NCBI GenBank assembly: GCA_037445875.1 | Contig: JBBIJR010000006.1 | Location: forward strand, 7,192 to 71,191 | Length of the DNA stretch: 64,000 nt | Source of the DNA: JBBIJR01 sp037445875 | GTDB lineage: Bacteria > CLD3 > SB21 | Direction of reading: 5' to 3' | Shown: piece by piece, positions 33,794 through 41,429 of the stretch | Layout of the letters: each line of letters begins with the position of its first letter | Position numbering within the stretch: the first letter of the stretch is position 1 | Made by a program: the position numbers and the translations under genes | Notes under the pieces: generated by a model | Databases searched by the model: none | Told to the model about the DNA's origin: nothing | What the model saw: only the letters and a program-made list of their open reading frames with translations

Positions 33794-35121
33794 GCAATCA
33801 TCTTCTGCTTTTGGGCGAATTCAATCCCGATCTTTTTGAGAAAAGGAGTTGGTAACTCGCCGCCGGCGAACACAAACACATAATCGTTGGGAATCTCACG
33901 TGGGCCGCCGGGTGTATGGACGATGATGGTCTTTTCTTCTATCCGAAAAACCTGGGATTGGTAAAACACCTGCACTCTTCCGGCCTCTTCGGCTTCCCGG
34001 ATTCGCTCCTGGTTCTTCGGCTTGGCTTTGTCAAAGGAATCGCCGCGATTGATCAGGGTGACGGCGGTTCCTTCCTGTTTGGATAGGGCGATGGCGGCTT
34101 CCAGGGCGCTATCGCCGGCTCCGGCGACGGCCAGCGTGGAGTGCTTGTAGCGTACGGCTTCCAGAAGCTGGTAGGCCACTTTTGGAGAATTCTCACCCGG
34201 TACTCCCAGCTTGCGCGGAGTTCCTCGACGGCCCAGCGCGAGTACGAGAAACTTCCCGAAGAACTCGTGGCCCGCGGCTGTGGTGGCTTTGAACAGTCGG
34301 TCTTCCTGTGTCACGTTTTCCAACTTCTCGCCGCACTGGACTTGCAGGCCGGTACTCCGGATGATCTCCTCCCACATGTCCAGTAGTTCCTCCTTGGAAA
34401 GCTCACGTTTCTTCAACCGTCCGTACTTGGGGATCTCGACGGGAACCGTCATGACGAGCTTCTGGCGAGGATAGCTCAGAATTGCGCCGCCGGGGCTCGG
34501 TTCTTTTTCCAGGAGCGCGAAGCTGAGTTTACGCTGCATGGCCTGGAGTGCGGCGCTGAGGCCTGCGGGGCCGGCTCCCACAACCACTACATCGAATACG
34601 GTTCGGCCGTTGGATGACGGTCCGGGGTGGGTGGGCAGACGTTCGGCTATCAGGTCGATAACCGAACGTCCCTGGAAGATCGCGTTGCGGATCAACGCCA
34701 TGCCGCCGAGTTCCCCTACGAGAAACAGATTGGAAATATTGGATTCGTACTGTTCGGTCAGGATGGGCAGTTCCGCCGTGGATTTCGTAGGATCCAAAAC
34801 GATCTTGATGCCGGAGACGGGACAGGCCTCGGCACACAAGCCGTGACCTACGCACTTGGCCGGATGCACGAGTTCGGCGATGCCGTCGATGATGCCGAGT
34901 GCGTGCTCGGGGCATGCGATGACGCAGGCGGCACACCCGATGCACGTGGACTGATCGATCAGCGGGTGCTGTGCCACGGGCTTGTCACGCCCTAACGAGA
35001 TCGCTTCGTACTTCTGGGCTCGGTACAGACGCGACTTCCGGGTTGTGCGATAATAATAGGGAATGAAAACAATGGCAAAAATCGCAATGGCAAGGAAGAC
35101 CGTTATGACAGACTCACTCAT
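33790..35121 (-). CDS. Membrane-anchored 4Fe-4S/FAD pyridine-nucleotide oxidoreductase
   Basis: 443 residues from ATG 35121 (MSESVIT). A longer reading from ATG 35199 adds 26 residues and a second hydrophobic stretch, and neither start has a strong ribosome site. An N-terminal transmembrane helix is followed by two ferredoxin-type clusters (CIGCAACVIACP and CVGHGLCAEACP), then a thioredoxin-reductase-like FAD fold (VVVVGAGPAGLSAAL) and a second Rossmann motif (LAVAGAGDSALEAAIAL). The CxxC disulphide of thioredoxin reductase is absent, so dithiol chemistry is unlikely. It would shuttle electrons between NAD(P)H, iron-sulphur carriers and the adjacent cytochrome b. Confidence 0.88.
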   Translation of the reverse strand: MSESVITVFLAIAIFAIVFIPYYYRTTRKSRLYRAQKYEAISLGRDKPVAQHPLIDQSTCIGCAACVIACPEHALGIIDGIAELVHPAKCVGHGLCAEACPVSGIKIVLDPTKSTAELPILTEQYESNISNLFLVGELGGMALIRNAIFQGRSVIDLIAERLPTHPGPSSNGRTVFDVVVVGAGPAGLSAALQAMQRKLSFALLEKEPSPGGAILSYPRQKLVMTVPVEIPKYGRLKKRELSKEELLDMWEEIIRSTGLQVQCGEKLENVTQEDRLFKATTAAGHEFFGKFLVLALGRRGTPRKLGVPGENSPKVAYQLLEAVRYKHSTLAVAGAGDSALEAAIALSKQEGTAVTLINRGDSFDKAKPKNQERIREAEEAGRVQVFYQSQVFRIEEKTIIVHTPGGPREIPNDYVFVFAGGELPTPFLKKIGIEFAQKQKMIA

Positions 35122-35208
35122 CTCCCAATAACCTTGATAATGGACCCTCAATTCCACAATATAATGTACTATCGCCAGCCACGAAATGACCAATATCATG
35201 AACGGTGT

Positions 35209-36219
35209 TCATCGGTCTCGTTTGCCCTGCAGAAACTCACAGGCCAATGTCACGTCGTCGCGGCTGCCTATGATCAGAGGTGTCCGAACGTGCAAGGCCT
35301 CGGGTTCGATTTCGAGAATTCGCTGAAAACCGTCGGACGCCAGTCCGCCGGCATGCTCGATGATCATAGCGAGGGGATTGGCTTCATACAGGAGCCGCAA
35401 TTTCCCCTTCTTGTTCTTGGAGTCTGCCGGATAGAGGAATATACCTCCGTAGAGCAGGTTCCGATGAAAATCCGCCACGAGCGAACCGATGTACCTCGAG
35501 GAGTACGGGCGACCATCATCCGAAGGCTGCCGCAAATAGTCGATATAGTTGCGGACCTTCTGATCCCACTTGTTATAATTACCGTCGTTGATGCTGTAAA
35601 TTTTTCCTCGCATGGGCGTTTCGATGTTCTCGTGAGACAGGATGAACTCACCGAGCCCCGAATCGAACGTAAATCCGTGCACGCCGTGGCCTGCCGTATA
35701 GACGAACATGGTACTGGAGCCGTAGATGATATAGCCCGCGCAAACCTGGTTGATACCTTTCTGCTTGCACCAGTCCGCTTCCGCCATGGCGGGTCCGGTT
35801 CCCTTCTTGAGCACCGAAAAAATGGTACCCACGCTGACGTTGGCGTCGATGTTCGATGAACCGTCCAAAGGATCGAAATTGATGATGTATTTTCCCCCTG
35901 CAGAGCGGTCCTTGAGACTGATGGGGTGTTCCATTTCCTCCGATCCGAGTAAGAAGATTTTTCCGCGGCCTCCCGATATGATGTTGACCAATGTATCGTG
36001 GGACAGCACATCGAGTTTCTTTACGGCTTCGCCGTGTACGTTCTCGTCGCCGGTGATGCCCATCAGGTTCACGAGACCGGCCCGATTGACTTCCCGCGCA
36101 ATGATCTTTCCGGCAAGCGCGATATCCATGAGCAGGCCGCTGAGTTCGCCCGTCGCTTCTGGATGCTGACGCTCGGCCTCCATGATATGGCGCTCAATCG
36201 TCATGATGTTCATCGGCAT
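35209..36219 (-). CDS. fbp: Class I fructose-1,6-bisphosphatase
   Basis: 336 residues, the normal class I length. Metal and phosphate site motifs are LGSEEMEHP, NFDPLDGSSNIDANVSVG and the later GKIYSINDGNYNKWD, with the C-terminal CEFLQGKRDR. It hydrolyses fructose-1,6-bisphosphate in gluconeogenesis. AGGAG lies 8 nt before the ATG. The gene sits between deoC (57 nt) and the oxidoreductase (9 nt from the longer reading), so a central-carbon gene leads directly into the electron-transfer genes, suggesting shared transcription. Confidence 0.97.
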   Translation of the reverse strand: MPMNIMTIERHIMEAERQHPEATGELSGLLMDIALAGKIIAREVNRAGLVNLMGITGDENVHGEAVKKLDVLSHDTLVNIISGGRGKIFLLGSEEMEHPISLKDRSAGGKYIINFDPLDGSSNIDANVSVGTIFSVLKKGTGPAMAEADWCKQKGINQVCAGYIIYGSSTMFVYTAGHGVHGFTFDSGLGEFILSHENIETPMRGKIYSINDGNYNKWDQKVRNYIDYLRQPSDDGRPYSSRYIGSLVADFHRNLLYGGIFLYPADSKNKKGKLRLLYEANPLAMIIEHAGGLASDGFQRILEIEPEALHVRTPLIIGSRDDVTLACEFLQGKRDR

Positions 36220-36276
36220 GACATAGACTCCTATCTATGATCCTGCATCTATGGCAAACGGGGTAGAAAAGACGGG

Positions 36277-37179
36277 TTAGTATCCCGCCGATCTGGCTTC
36301 CTTGCCGGTGACGATCTTTACGCTCGCGCTGGCGCCGATGCGGGTGGCGCCGCTTTCCACCATCGTCAGTGCCTCTTCGTACGATCTCACACCGCCGGAC
36401 GCTTTGACTCCCATGGACGGGCCTACGACGCGGCGCATCAGGGCCACGTCGGATGCGTCGGCGCCGGACTTGCTGAAGCCCGTGGAGGTCTTGACATACG
36501 CGGCACCCGCTTCTTTGGCCAGAAGGCACGCCTTGACCTTCTCCTCGTCCGTCAGGAGACACGTTTCCAGGATGACCTTAACCGGAACGGACCGGCCCGC
36601 GTTCCGCACGACTTCGGTAATGTCCTTGCGGACAAGGTCGTACTCTTCGGATTTCAGCCAGCCTATGTTGATCACCATGTCGATCTCGCGGGCGCCGTGA
36701 GCGACCGCGATGGCGGTTTCGGCCGCCTTGGTCTGTGTACTGGTCGCGCCCAGAGGGAAGCCGACGACCGTACAGACAAGCACACCCTTTCGATGGAGGA
36801 GTCTCGCACAGTGCCTGACCCAGCACGGATTGACGCAGACGGTGGCAAAGCAGTACGATGAGGCTTCTTCGCACAACTGTTCGATTTCCGCCTTCGTGGC
36901 GTCCGGCCTCAACAGCGTATGGTCGATTATGCGGGCCACCGCCTCCCGGGCCGGACTGATCCCTAGCGTGGAAGAAATACGGCAAGCCCCGCACGAGATG
37001 ATGCGGTCCACCCGATCGGGCTGGTGAGCGACCGCCGCCTTGCACTCACCGCACGTCAGACAATTGTGATCGCGGCACTCTCCGAGCGTGCAGTTCCCCC
37101 CCCCGGAAACGGGATACACGACGCCCTGCTCCAGGTCTCTCAGAATTTGCTCTAGAGGATCATCCACGGTTGCTGACAT
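36277..37179 (-). CDS. deoC: Deoxyribose-phosphate aldolase with a Cys-rich N-terminal extension
   Basis: 300 residues. The aldolase core starts near residue 83 (IDHTLLRPDATKAEIEQLC) and contains the Schiff-base lysine in AAYVKTSTGFSKSGA and the phosphate motif GVKASGGVRSYEEA. Upstream of it are ~80 extra residues with seven Cys at positions 30, 35, 40, 43, 46, 63 and 66, which could bind an iron-sulphur cluster or zinc. The core reaction is cleavage of 2-deoxyribose-5-phosphate to acetaldehyde and glyceraldehyde-3-phosphate. 14 nt separate it from the threonine aldolase gene. Whether the extension regulates the enzyme is unknown. Confidence 0.93.
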   Translation of the reverse strand: MSATVDDPLEQILRDLEQGVVYPVSGGGNCTLGECRDHNCLTCGECKAAVAHQPDRVDRIISCGACRISSTLGISPAREAVARIIDHTLLRPDATKAEIEQLCEEASSYCFATVCVNPCWVRHCARLLHRKGVLVCTVVGFPLGATSTQTKAAETAIAVAHGAREIDMVINIGWLKSEEYDLVRKDITEVVRNAGRSVPVKVILETCLLTDEEKVKACLLAKEAGAAYVKTSTGFSKSGADASDVALMRRVVGPSMGVKASGGVRSYEEALTMVESGATRIGASASVKIVTGKEARSAGY

Positions 37180-37193
37180 ACGACGCCCGGGTG

Positions 37194-38225
37194 TCAGTTA
37201 TAGTGCTTTCGGAGACAGGAAATCGCCTCATCGATATCCGCCATGGACACGTCCAGATGAGTGACAAATCGGATCTTCTTCCTGCCGAAGGGGATCGCCT
37301 GAATGCCAAACGTCTGCAGTTGCTCGACGACCTGATAGGCGGTGAGTTCCTCTCTGGCCACCTCGAAAATGACGATATTGGTCTGGACGGCATCGAGGTC
37401 GATCAGGAAGGTCCGAAGTTCCCGTATGGCCAGGGCCAGACGGCGCGCCTTTTCGTGGTCCTCGGCCAGGCGGGCAACGTTGTAGCGCAGGGCATACAGG
37501 CCCGCGGCTCCGAGGATACCGACCTGCCGCATCGCTCCTCCGAACGCTTTTCGGTAGTACTTCGCTTTGGCAATGAACTCCCCCGATCCTGCGAGCACCG
37601 AACCTACCGGAGCTCCCAGGCCTTTGGACAGAGCAATAGACACCGAATCGAAGTATCGCGCGTATCGGTCCGCCGGAATGCCGGTTGCGGTGCACGCGTT
37701 CATCAGCCGCGCTCCATCCAGGTGAAGGGCTATACCGTGAGCGCGGCCGACGTTGTGGATACCTTCGACAACTTCGAGCGGATAGATCGTGCCCCCGGCA
37801 CGATTGTGTGTGTTCTCGACCGTGATCAGCGTCGTAGGCGCATGATGAATATCAGGCGGCCCCATCAACTCCTCAACCTGAGGGGCCCGGAAGATCCCTC
37901 GATGACCGCGGACGGTCCTCAGCTGAATGCCGGACAACATACCGCCCGCGCCCGCTTCGTAGTGCAGAATGTGGCAATCTTCTTCGCAGATCACCTGGTT
38001 GCCGGGCTGCGTGTGGGTCTTGAGGGCCAGTTGATTGCCCATCGTACCGCTGGGGACGAACAAAGCTGCTTCCTTGTTAAGCAGGCGGGCAACGGTTTCT
38101 TGAAGCTCTTTGATGGTAGGATCTTCGCCGAGCACGTCGTCCCCAACCTCCGCGTCGTACATCGCTTTGCGCATTTCCGGAGAGGGTTGGGTGACCGTGT
38201 CGCTCCGCAGATCGATGATTCGCAT
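37194..38225 (-). CDS. ltaE: Low-specificity L-threonine aldolase
   Basis: 343 residues. PLP-enzyme fold type I with IDLRSDTVTQPSPEMRKAM at the start, DDVLGEDPTIKELQ, the substrate/PLP region ICEEDCHILHYEAGA, and the PLP lysine in SIALSKGLGAPVGSVLAG. It cleaves threonine or allo-threonine to glycine and acetaldehyde. Together with deoC downstream, both genes of this pair make acetaldehyde, which may be more than chance. It is the first gene of the long minus-strand block. A palindrome (38254-38272) lies just upstream. Confidence 0.95.
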   Translation of the reverse strand: MRIIDLRSDTVTQPSPEMRKAMYDAEVGDDVLGEDPTIKELQETVARLLNKEAALFVPSGTMGNQLALKTHTQPGNQVICEEDCHILHYEAGAGGMLSGIQLRTVRGHRGIFRAPQVEELMGPPDIHHAPTTLITVENTHNRAGGTIYPLEVVEGIHNVGRAHGIALHLDGARLMNACTATGIPADRYARYFDSVSIALSKGLGAPVGSVLAGSGEFIAKAKYYRKAFGGAMRQVGILGAAGLYALRYNVARLAEDHEKARRLALAIRELRTFLIDLDAVQTNIVIFEVAREELTAYQVVEQLQTFGIQAIPFGRKKIRFVTHLDVSMADIDEAISCLRKHYN

Positions 38226-38253
38226 AACACACTGAACTTATCCTAATCCCCGC

Positions 38254-38272
38254 ATATTTTCAATGAAAATAT
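38254..38272. promoter_or_regulatory. Perfect palindrome (operator candidate) between ltaE and the exb unit
   Basis: ATATTTTC-AAT-GAAAATAT, 8-bp arms and 3-bp centre. On the minus strand it covers a possible -35 (TTGAAA, 38263-38258) with TAAGTT 17 bp further on (38240-38235) for ltaE. It may bind a dimeric regulator. Confidence 0.5.
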
Positions 38273-38334
38273 CGAACCGAAACGGTCTCCGGCTCTGCGA
38301 CGTGTGCAGCCGAAGTGGCAAGTCGAGAAATCTT

Positions 38335-38363
38335 TTGCGAAAGAGTGGCCGTGCTTCTAAATT
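38335..38363 (+). promoter_or_regulatory. Sigma-70-like promoter for the SBP/exbBD operon
   Basis: TTGCGA (38335-38340), 17-bp spacer and TAAATT (38358-38363). It rules out the upstream ATG at 38315 as the start of the small membrane protein. Confidence 0.45.
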
Positions 38364-38380
38364 GGGTCGGCTGGCGCCGA

Positions 38381-38599
38381 ATGGACAAACGCTTGCCAAC
38401 CGGGAGTACACCTTTGTTCTACTACATGCGTCTAACCGTTGCGCTTCTGATTGTTGGAACAGGTATGCTCATAGCTTCCGGCATAGCGTCGCCGCCTGTT
38501 CTGGAGAAGGCCCACAGGATTACAATGGGTGTTGTTCTTGTCCTGTATGGTGTCTACCGGGTGGTCCAGATTCGAACGAACCAACGCGGAACATTCTGA
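38381..38599 (+). CDS. Small two-helix membrane protein
   Basis: 72 residues from ATG 38381 (ATG 38426, beginning MRLTVALL, is an alternative). It has two hydrophobic helices (LTVALLIVGTGMLIAS and ITMGVVLVLYGVYRVV) joined by a short loop and ends with a basic tail. Small proteins of this shape, with a LYGxYR ending, are known next to PstS-like and ExbB/D genes in FCB bacteria, but no function is established. The promoter upstream and the 4-nt gap to the next gene support it being real. Confidence 0.65.
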   Translation: MDKRLPTGSTPLFYYMRLTVALLIVGTGMLIASGIASPPVLEKAHRITMGVVLVLYGVYRVVQIRTNQRGTF

Positions 38600-38603
38600 T
38601 CTT

Positions 38604-39536
38604 ATGCGGAAATTCACCTGGTTTGCGGTGGTCGTGGTCTTGTGTTTGGCCGGGTGCAAAGCACGTTCGCCTGCCGAAACCCCGACTCGTGGGCGGGCCA
38701 CGGTCTGGTGCGACGAAACAGTCTGGCCGGTGATCCGTGCCCAAAAATCGGCCTTCGAGGAAAGGTACCGCGAAGCCTCCGTGGTTCTGCGCCCCGTGCC
38801 GGCCGGCCGGGCCGTGCAGGCATTTGTCAACGAAGACCTGCGGTGCATGATTGTGGGTCAGCCGCTTGATTCTGAGACTGTGACGCGATTGATGGAAAGG
38901 GGAGAAGAGTCGTATTCACAGGCCCTGGCTGTGGAAGGCCTGGCCGTGATCGTGCACATAGTCAATCCGGTGGAAGATGTGTACGTGGACCAGCTTGCGG
39001 ACATACTGAGCGGTGCGACTACCCGGTGGAGTTCATTGGTCGACAGTGGGCGGCTGCCCGTGCCGGCCGATTGCATCAACGTGATGGTCGAACCCGCAGG
39101 TTCCTCCGTTCGCACCCTCTTGCAGGACCGTGTACTTCGCGGACGCACTATCCGGGGCGATGCGACCGTGCTCACGGGCGACTCTCTCGTACCCTCATCG
39201 CTTCTCGTAGCCGAGGCCGTCGCGCAAATGCCCGGAGGCATCGGGTGGATCGGAACATCTTTTCTATCCGACCTGCCGGATTCGGGTCTCTTCGCTCGCA
39301 TCAAGATCCTCAGAGTCGCCGCCTCGGATTTGGAGAGGCCCGTCCTGCCGATTCCGGGATACCTGTACCGCGGCGACTATCCACTGAGACGAATGGTGTA
39401 TGCGGTCGGCCGGGAGCGTGAAGCGGGCCCCACGACCGGGTTTACCGCCTATTTGGCCGGCAACGAAGGACAAAAGCGTTTTCTGAAGCTGGGTCTGGTG
39501 CCTGCCGTTAGCCCGCTGCGCCTCGTTTACGAGTGA
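38604..39536 (+). CDS. PstS-like substrate-binding lipoprotein
   Basis: 310 residues from ATG 38604. The lipobox is LAGC (Cys about 16). The type-2 periplasmic binding fold shows ATVWCDETVWPVI at the start, then VEGLAVIVHIVNPVEDV and the later PGGIGWIGTSFLSD, matching the PstS/phosphate-binding family. No ABC permease or ATPase is adjacent. Instead ExbB and two ExbD genes follow, as in some Bacteroidetes loci. It may sense or capture a ligand for TonB-dependent uptake. The ligand is not identified and phosphate is only a family guess. Confidence 0.85.
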   Translation: MRKFTWFAVVVVLCLAGCKARSPAETPTRGRATVWCDETVWPVIRAQKSAFEERYREASVVLRPVPAGRAVQAFVNEDLRCMIVGQPLDSETVTRLMERGEESYSQALAVEGLAVIVHIVNPVEDVYVDQLADILSGATTRWSSLVDSGRLPVPADCINVMVEPAGSSVRTLLQDRVLRGRTIRGDATVLTGDSLVPSSLLVAEAVAQMPGGIGWIGTSFLSDLPDSGLFARIKILRVAASDLERPVLPIPGYLYRGDYPLRRMVYAVGREREAGPTTGFTAYLAGNEGQKRFLKLGLVPAVSPLRLVYE

Positions 39537-39562
39537 TTTCATCGCTTGACAGGAGGAGTTGA

Positions 39563-40312
39563 ATGAGACAGTCCGTTTTCATGACCGTTCTGATCGTTCT
39601 GGCTTTCGCCGTATCGTGGGTCTTGTACGAGTCTGTGTTTGGCGCAGAGGAGGACGCGTTCGGGCTGAACTACATCTACAAGGGCGGCTATCTGGTCGTT
39701 GCCCTCATGATGTTGTCCATCATGGTGGTGACGTTCATCCTCGAGCGGCTGATCAGTCTCCGGCGGTCGGTCGGAAAGGACCCGATTCCGTCGTTTGTTC
39801 GGCGCGTCGAAAGATCGTTGATGGACGGACAGATCGGAACGGCCATAGAGATTTGCGACCAGCAGAAAGGCTCGTGTGCCTCGATTCTCCGAATGGGTCT
39901 CGAAGCGTGGCAGCGGGCGGCCTCCTGGCCCCTGGAGAGGCGCGTGGCCGAGGTACGACGGTCGCTGGAGGAGGCGACATCCCTCGAGCAGCCCTCACTG
40001 GAGCGCAACTTGATTGCCTTGTCCACGATCGCGTCCATCTCCACGTTGGTAGGGTTGTTGGGCACGACCATCGGCATGATCCGGGCTTTCAAGGCGCTGG
40101 CGCATTCCGGAGCTCCCGACGCCGTGCAATTGTCGCTGGGCATCTCGGAAGCGTTGATCAACACGGCGGGCGGCCTCTTCGCCGCCATCGTGGCCATCGT
40201 CGCGTACAACTACTTCGTAAACAAAGTGGACGCGTACATGTACCAGATCGACGAGGCGGGGTACAACATCGTGGAGATTCTCGGCGCCCGTCAACAAGAC
40301 CAGACTTCCTGA
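39563..40312 (+). CDS. exbB: MotA/TolQ/ExbB family proton channel protein
   Basis: 249 residues. Three transmembrane regions: residues 5-25 (FMTVLIVLAFAVSWVLYES), about 36-58, and a pair in the C-terminal half around NLIALSTIASISTLVGLLGTT and LINTAGGLFAAIVAIVAYN. The ISTLVGLLGTTIGMI segment is the family hallmark. With ExbD it uses the proton gradient to energise TonB. GGAGG lies 6 nt upstream of the ATG. The ExbD gene starts 3 nt after the stop. Confidence 0.93.
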   Translation: MRQSVFMTVLIVLAFAVSWVLYESVFGAEEDAFGLNYIYKGGYLVVALMMLSIMVVTFILERLISLRRSVGKDPIPSFVRRVERSLMDGQIGTAIEICDQQKGSCASILRMGLEAWQRAASWPLERRVAEVRRSLEEATSLEQPSLERNLIALSTIASISTLVGLLGTTIGMIRAFKALAHSGAPDAVQLSLGISEALINTAGGLFAAIVAIVAYNYFVNKVDAYMYQIDEAGYNIVEILGARQQDQTS

Positions 40313-40315
40313 GCC

Positions 40316-40798
40316 ATGGCACGCATCAAGAAACAACGCGTAGGGATCAAACTCGATATGACGCCCATGGTGGACGTGGCATTCCTGCTGTTAACGTTCT
40401 TTATGCTGACCACGACCTTCCGGCCGCCGGAAGAAATCGATGTCGTCGTTCCGGACTCTCATTCCGATCTCCGCCTGCCGTCGGGGAACGTCCTCACCAT
40501 CAGTGTGGATCGGGAGGGGCACATCTGGATGAATGTAGATGCACAGGTAATTCGGAGCCGGTTGTTTGGCCCCGATTATGCCACGCGGGCCGGAAAAGAG
40601 GTAGCGCTCGACGACCTGGACGAACTGGTCAATCGCGCGATGGTTGAGAACCTCGGATTGCGGGGATCGAAAGGGGAAATGCAGGTGATCGTTCGCGCCG
40701 ACCGCGACGCCGAATACGCCGTGGTCAGCGGTATCATCGGTATCTTGCAGAAGCAGCGGATCGGCACGGTCCGCTTTGTAACGAATCTGGAGAAGTAG
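40316..40798 (+). CDS. exbD: ExbD/TolR family protein
   Basis: 160 residues. The N-terminal basic tail is followed by the single transmembrane helix with the functional aspartate in LDMTPMVDVAFLLLTFFML. The periplasmic part ends with VVSGIIGILQKQRIGTVRFVTN, the usual ExbD fold. It is the first of two consecutive ExbD genes, both required in many FCB-type Exb systems. The stator partner is the ExbB just upstream. Confidence 0.93.
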   Translation: MARIKKQRVGIKLDMTPMVDVAFLLLTFFMLTTTFRPPEEIDVVVPDSHSDLRLPSGNVLTISVDREGHIWMNVDAQVIRSRLFGPDYATRAGKEVALDDLDELVNRAMVENLGLRGSKGEMQVIVRADRDAEYAVVSGIIGILQKQRIGTVRFVTNLEK

Positions 40799-40807
40799 AA
40801 ATCACGC

Positions 40808-41392
40808 ATGGCCGAATTGAGCACCCGACGCCGTTCCGCGGTCGGGAAAGAGAGCCCCGTTCGAAGGCGCCGGGTCAGTATCCGGCTGGACATGACCCCG
40901 ATGGTGGACGTCGCGTTTCTCCTCCTGACGTTCTTCATGGTGACCACCGCATTTCGCCAGCCGCAGACGCTGGAGATCACCTTACCCACGGAGGCACGCG
41001 AACGTGAGCCCGCCCGCATCCTGGAAAGGAACATCCTGGTCATCCGCGTGGACGAGCAAAACCGCCTATTCTGGAGTGTCGGTCGTGAAAAGTCGGGTGC
41101 TCTGGCAAAAGACCGGCTGCGCGGTCTGATCTACGATCGAAGCCGAGACAATATCGAGACGACACCCGGCTCGAAGATCCGGGACCGGTACAAACTCGTG
41201 GTCCTGATCAAGATCCACCCCCGCGGCAAGTACGAGAGCATGATCGATGTGGTGGATGAACTCGATCTTGCCGTGGAGGATTTGAACCGCGTGTATGACT
41301 TGTCAGGGGCAGACGTCCTCTCCCCTCGATTTGTGCTAACCGAGTGGAGCGATAAGGACACCGACGAGGTGCGTGCCGCGGCATCTCCCTGA
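40808..41392 (+). CDS. exbD: ExbD/TolR family protein (second copy)
   Basis: 194 residues, longer than the first copy because of a basic N-terminal tail (about 30 residues) and a larger periplasmic domain. The helix LDMTPMVDVAFLLLTFFMV is almost identical to that of the preceding gene. The C-terminal portion (MIDVVDELDLAVEDLNRVYDL) matches the ExbD fold. No tonB gene follows; the only TonB C-terminal domain in the window is at 19832-21439. Confidence 0.92.
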   Translation: MAELSTRRRSAVGKESPVRRRRVSIRLDMTPMVDVAFLLLTFFMVTTAFRQPQTLEITLPTEAREREPARILERNILVIRVDEQNRLFWSVGREKSGALAKDRLRGLIYDRSRDNIETTPGSKIRDRYKLVVLIKIHPRGKYESMIDVVDELDLAVEDLNRVYDLSGADVLSPRFVLTEWSDKDTDEVRAAASP

Positions 41393-41411
41393 ACGGCAGC
41401 GCCGGTGCCGT
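41393..41411. terminator. Possible bidirectional terminator between convergent genes
   Basis: ACGGCA and TGCCGT pair across a 7-nt loop, followed by GATTTAATGTT. The stem is short and the T tract weak. Confidence 0.35.
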
Positions 41412-41429
41412 GATTTAATGTTCTGGTAA

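Noticed and set aside
38315..38599. 94-residue version of the small membrane protein starting at ATG 38315
   Set aside because: A promoter lies at 38335-38363 inside that extension, so transcripts would start after it; the first ~20 residues also look non-native.
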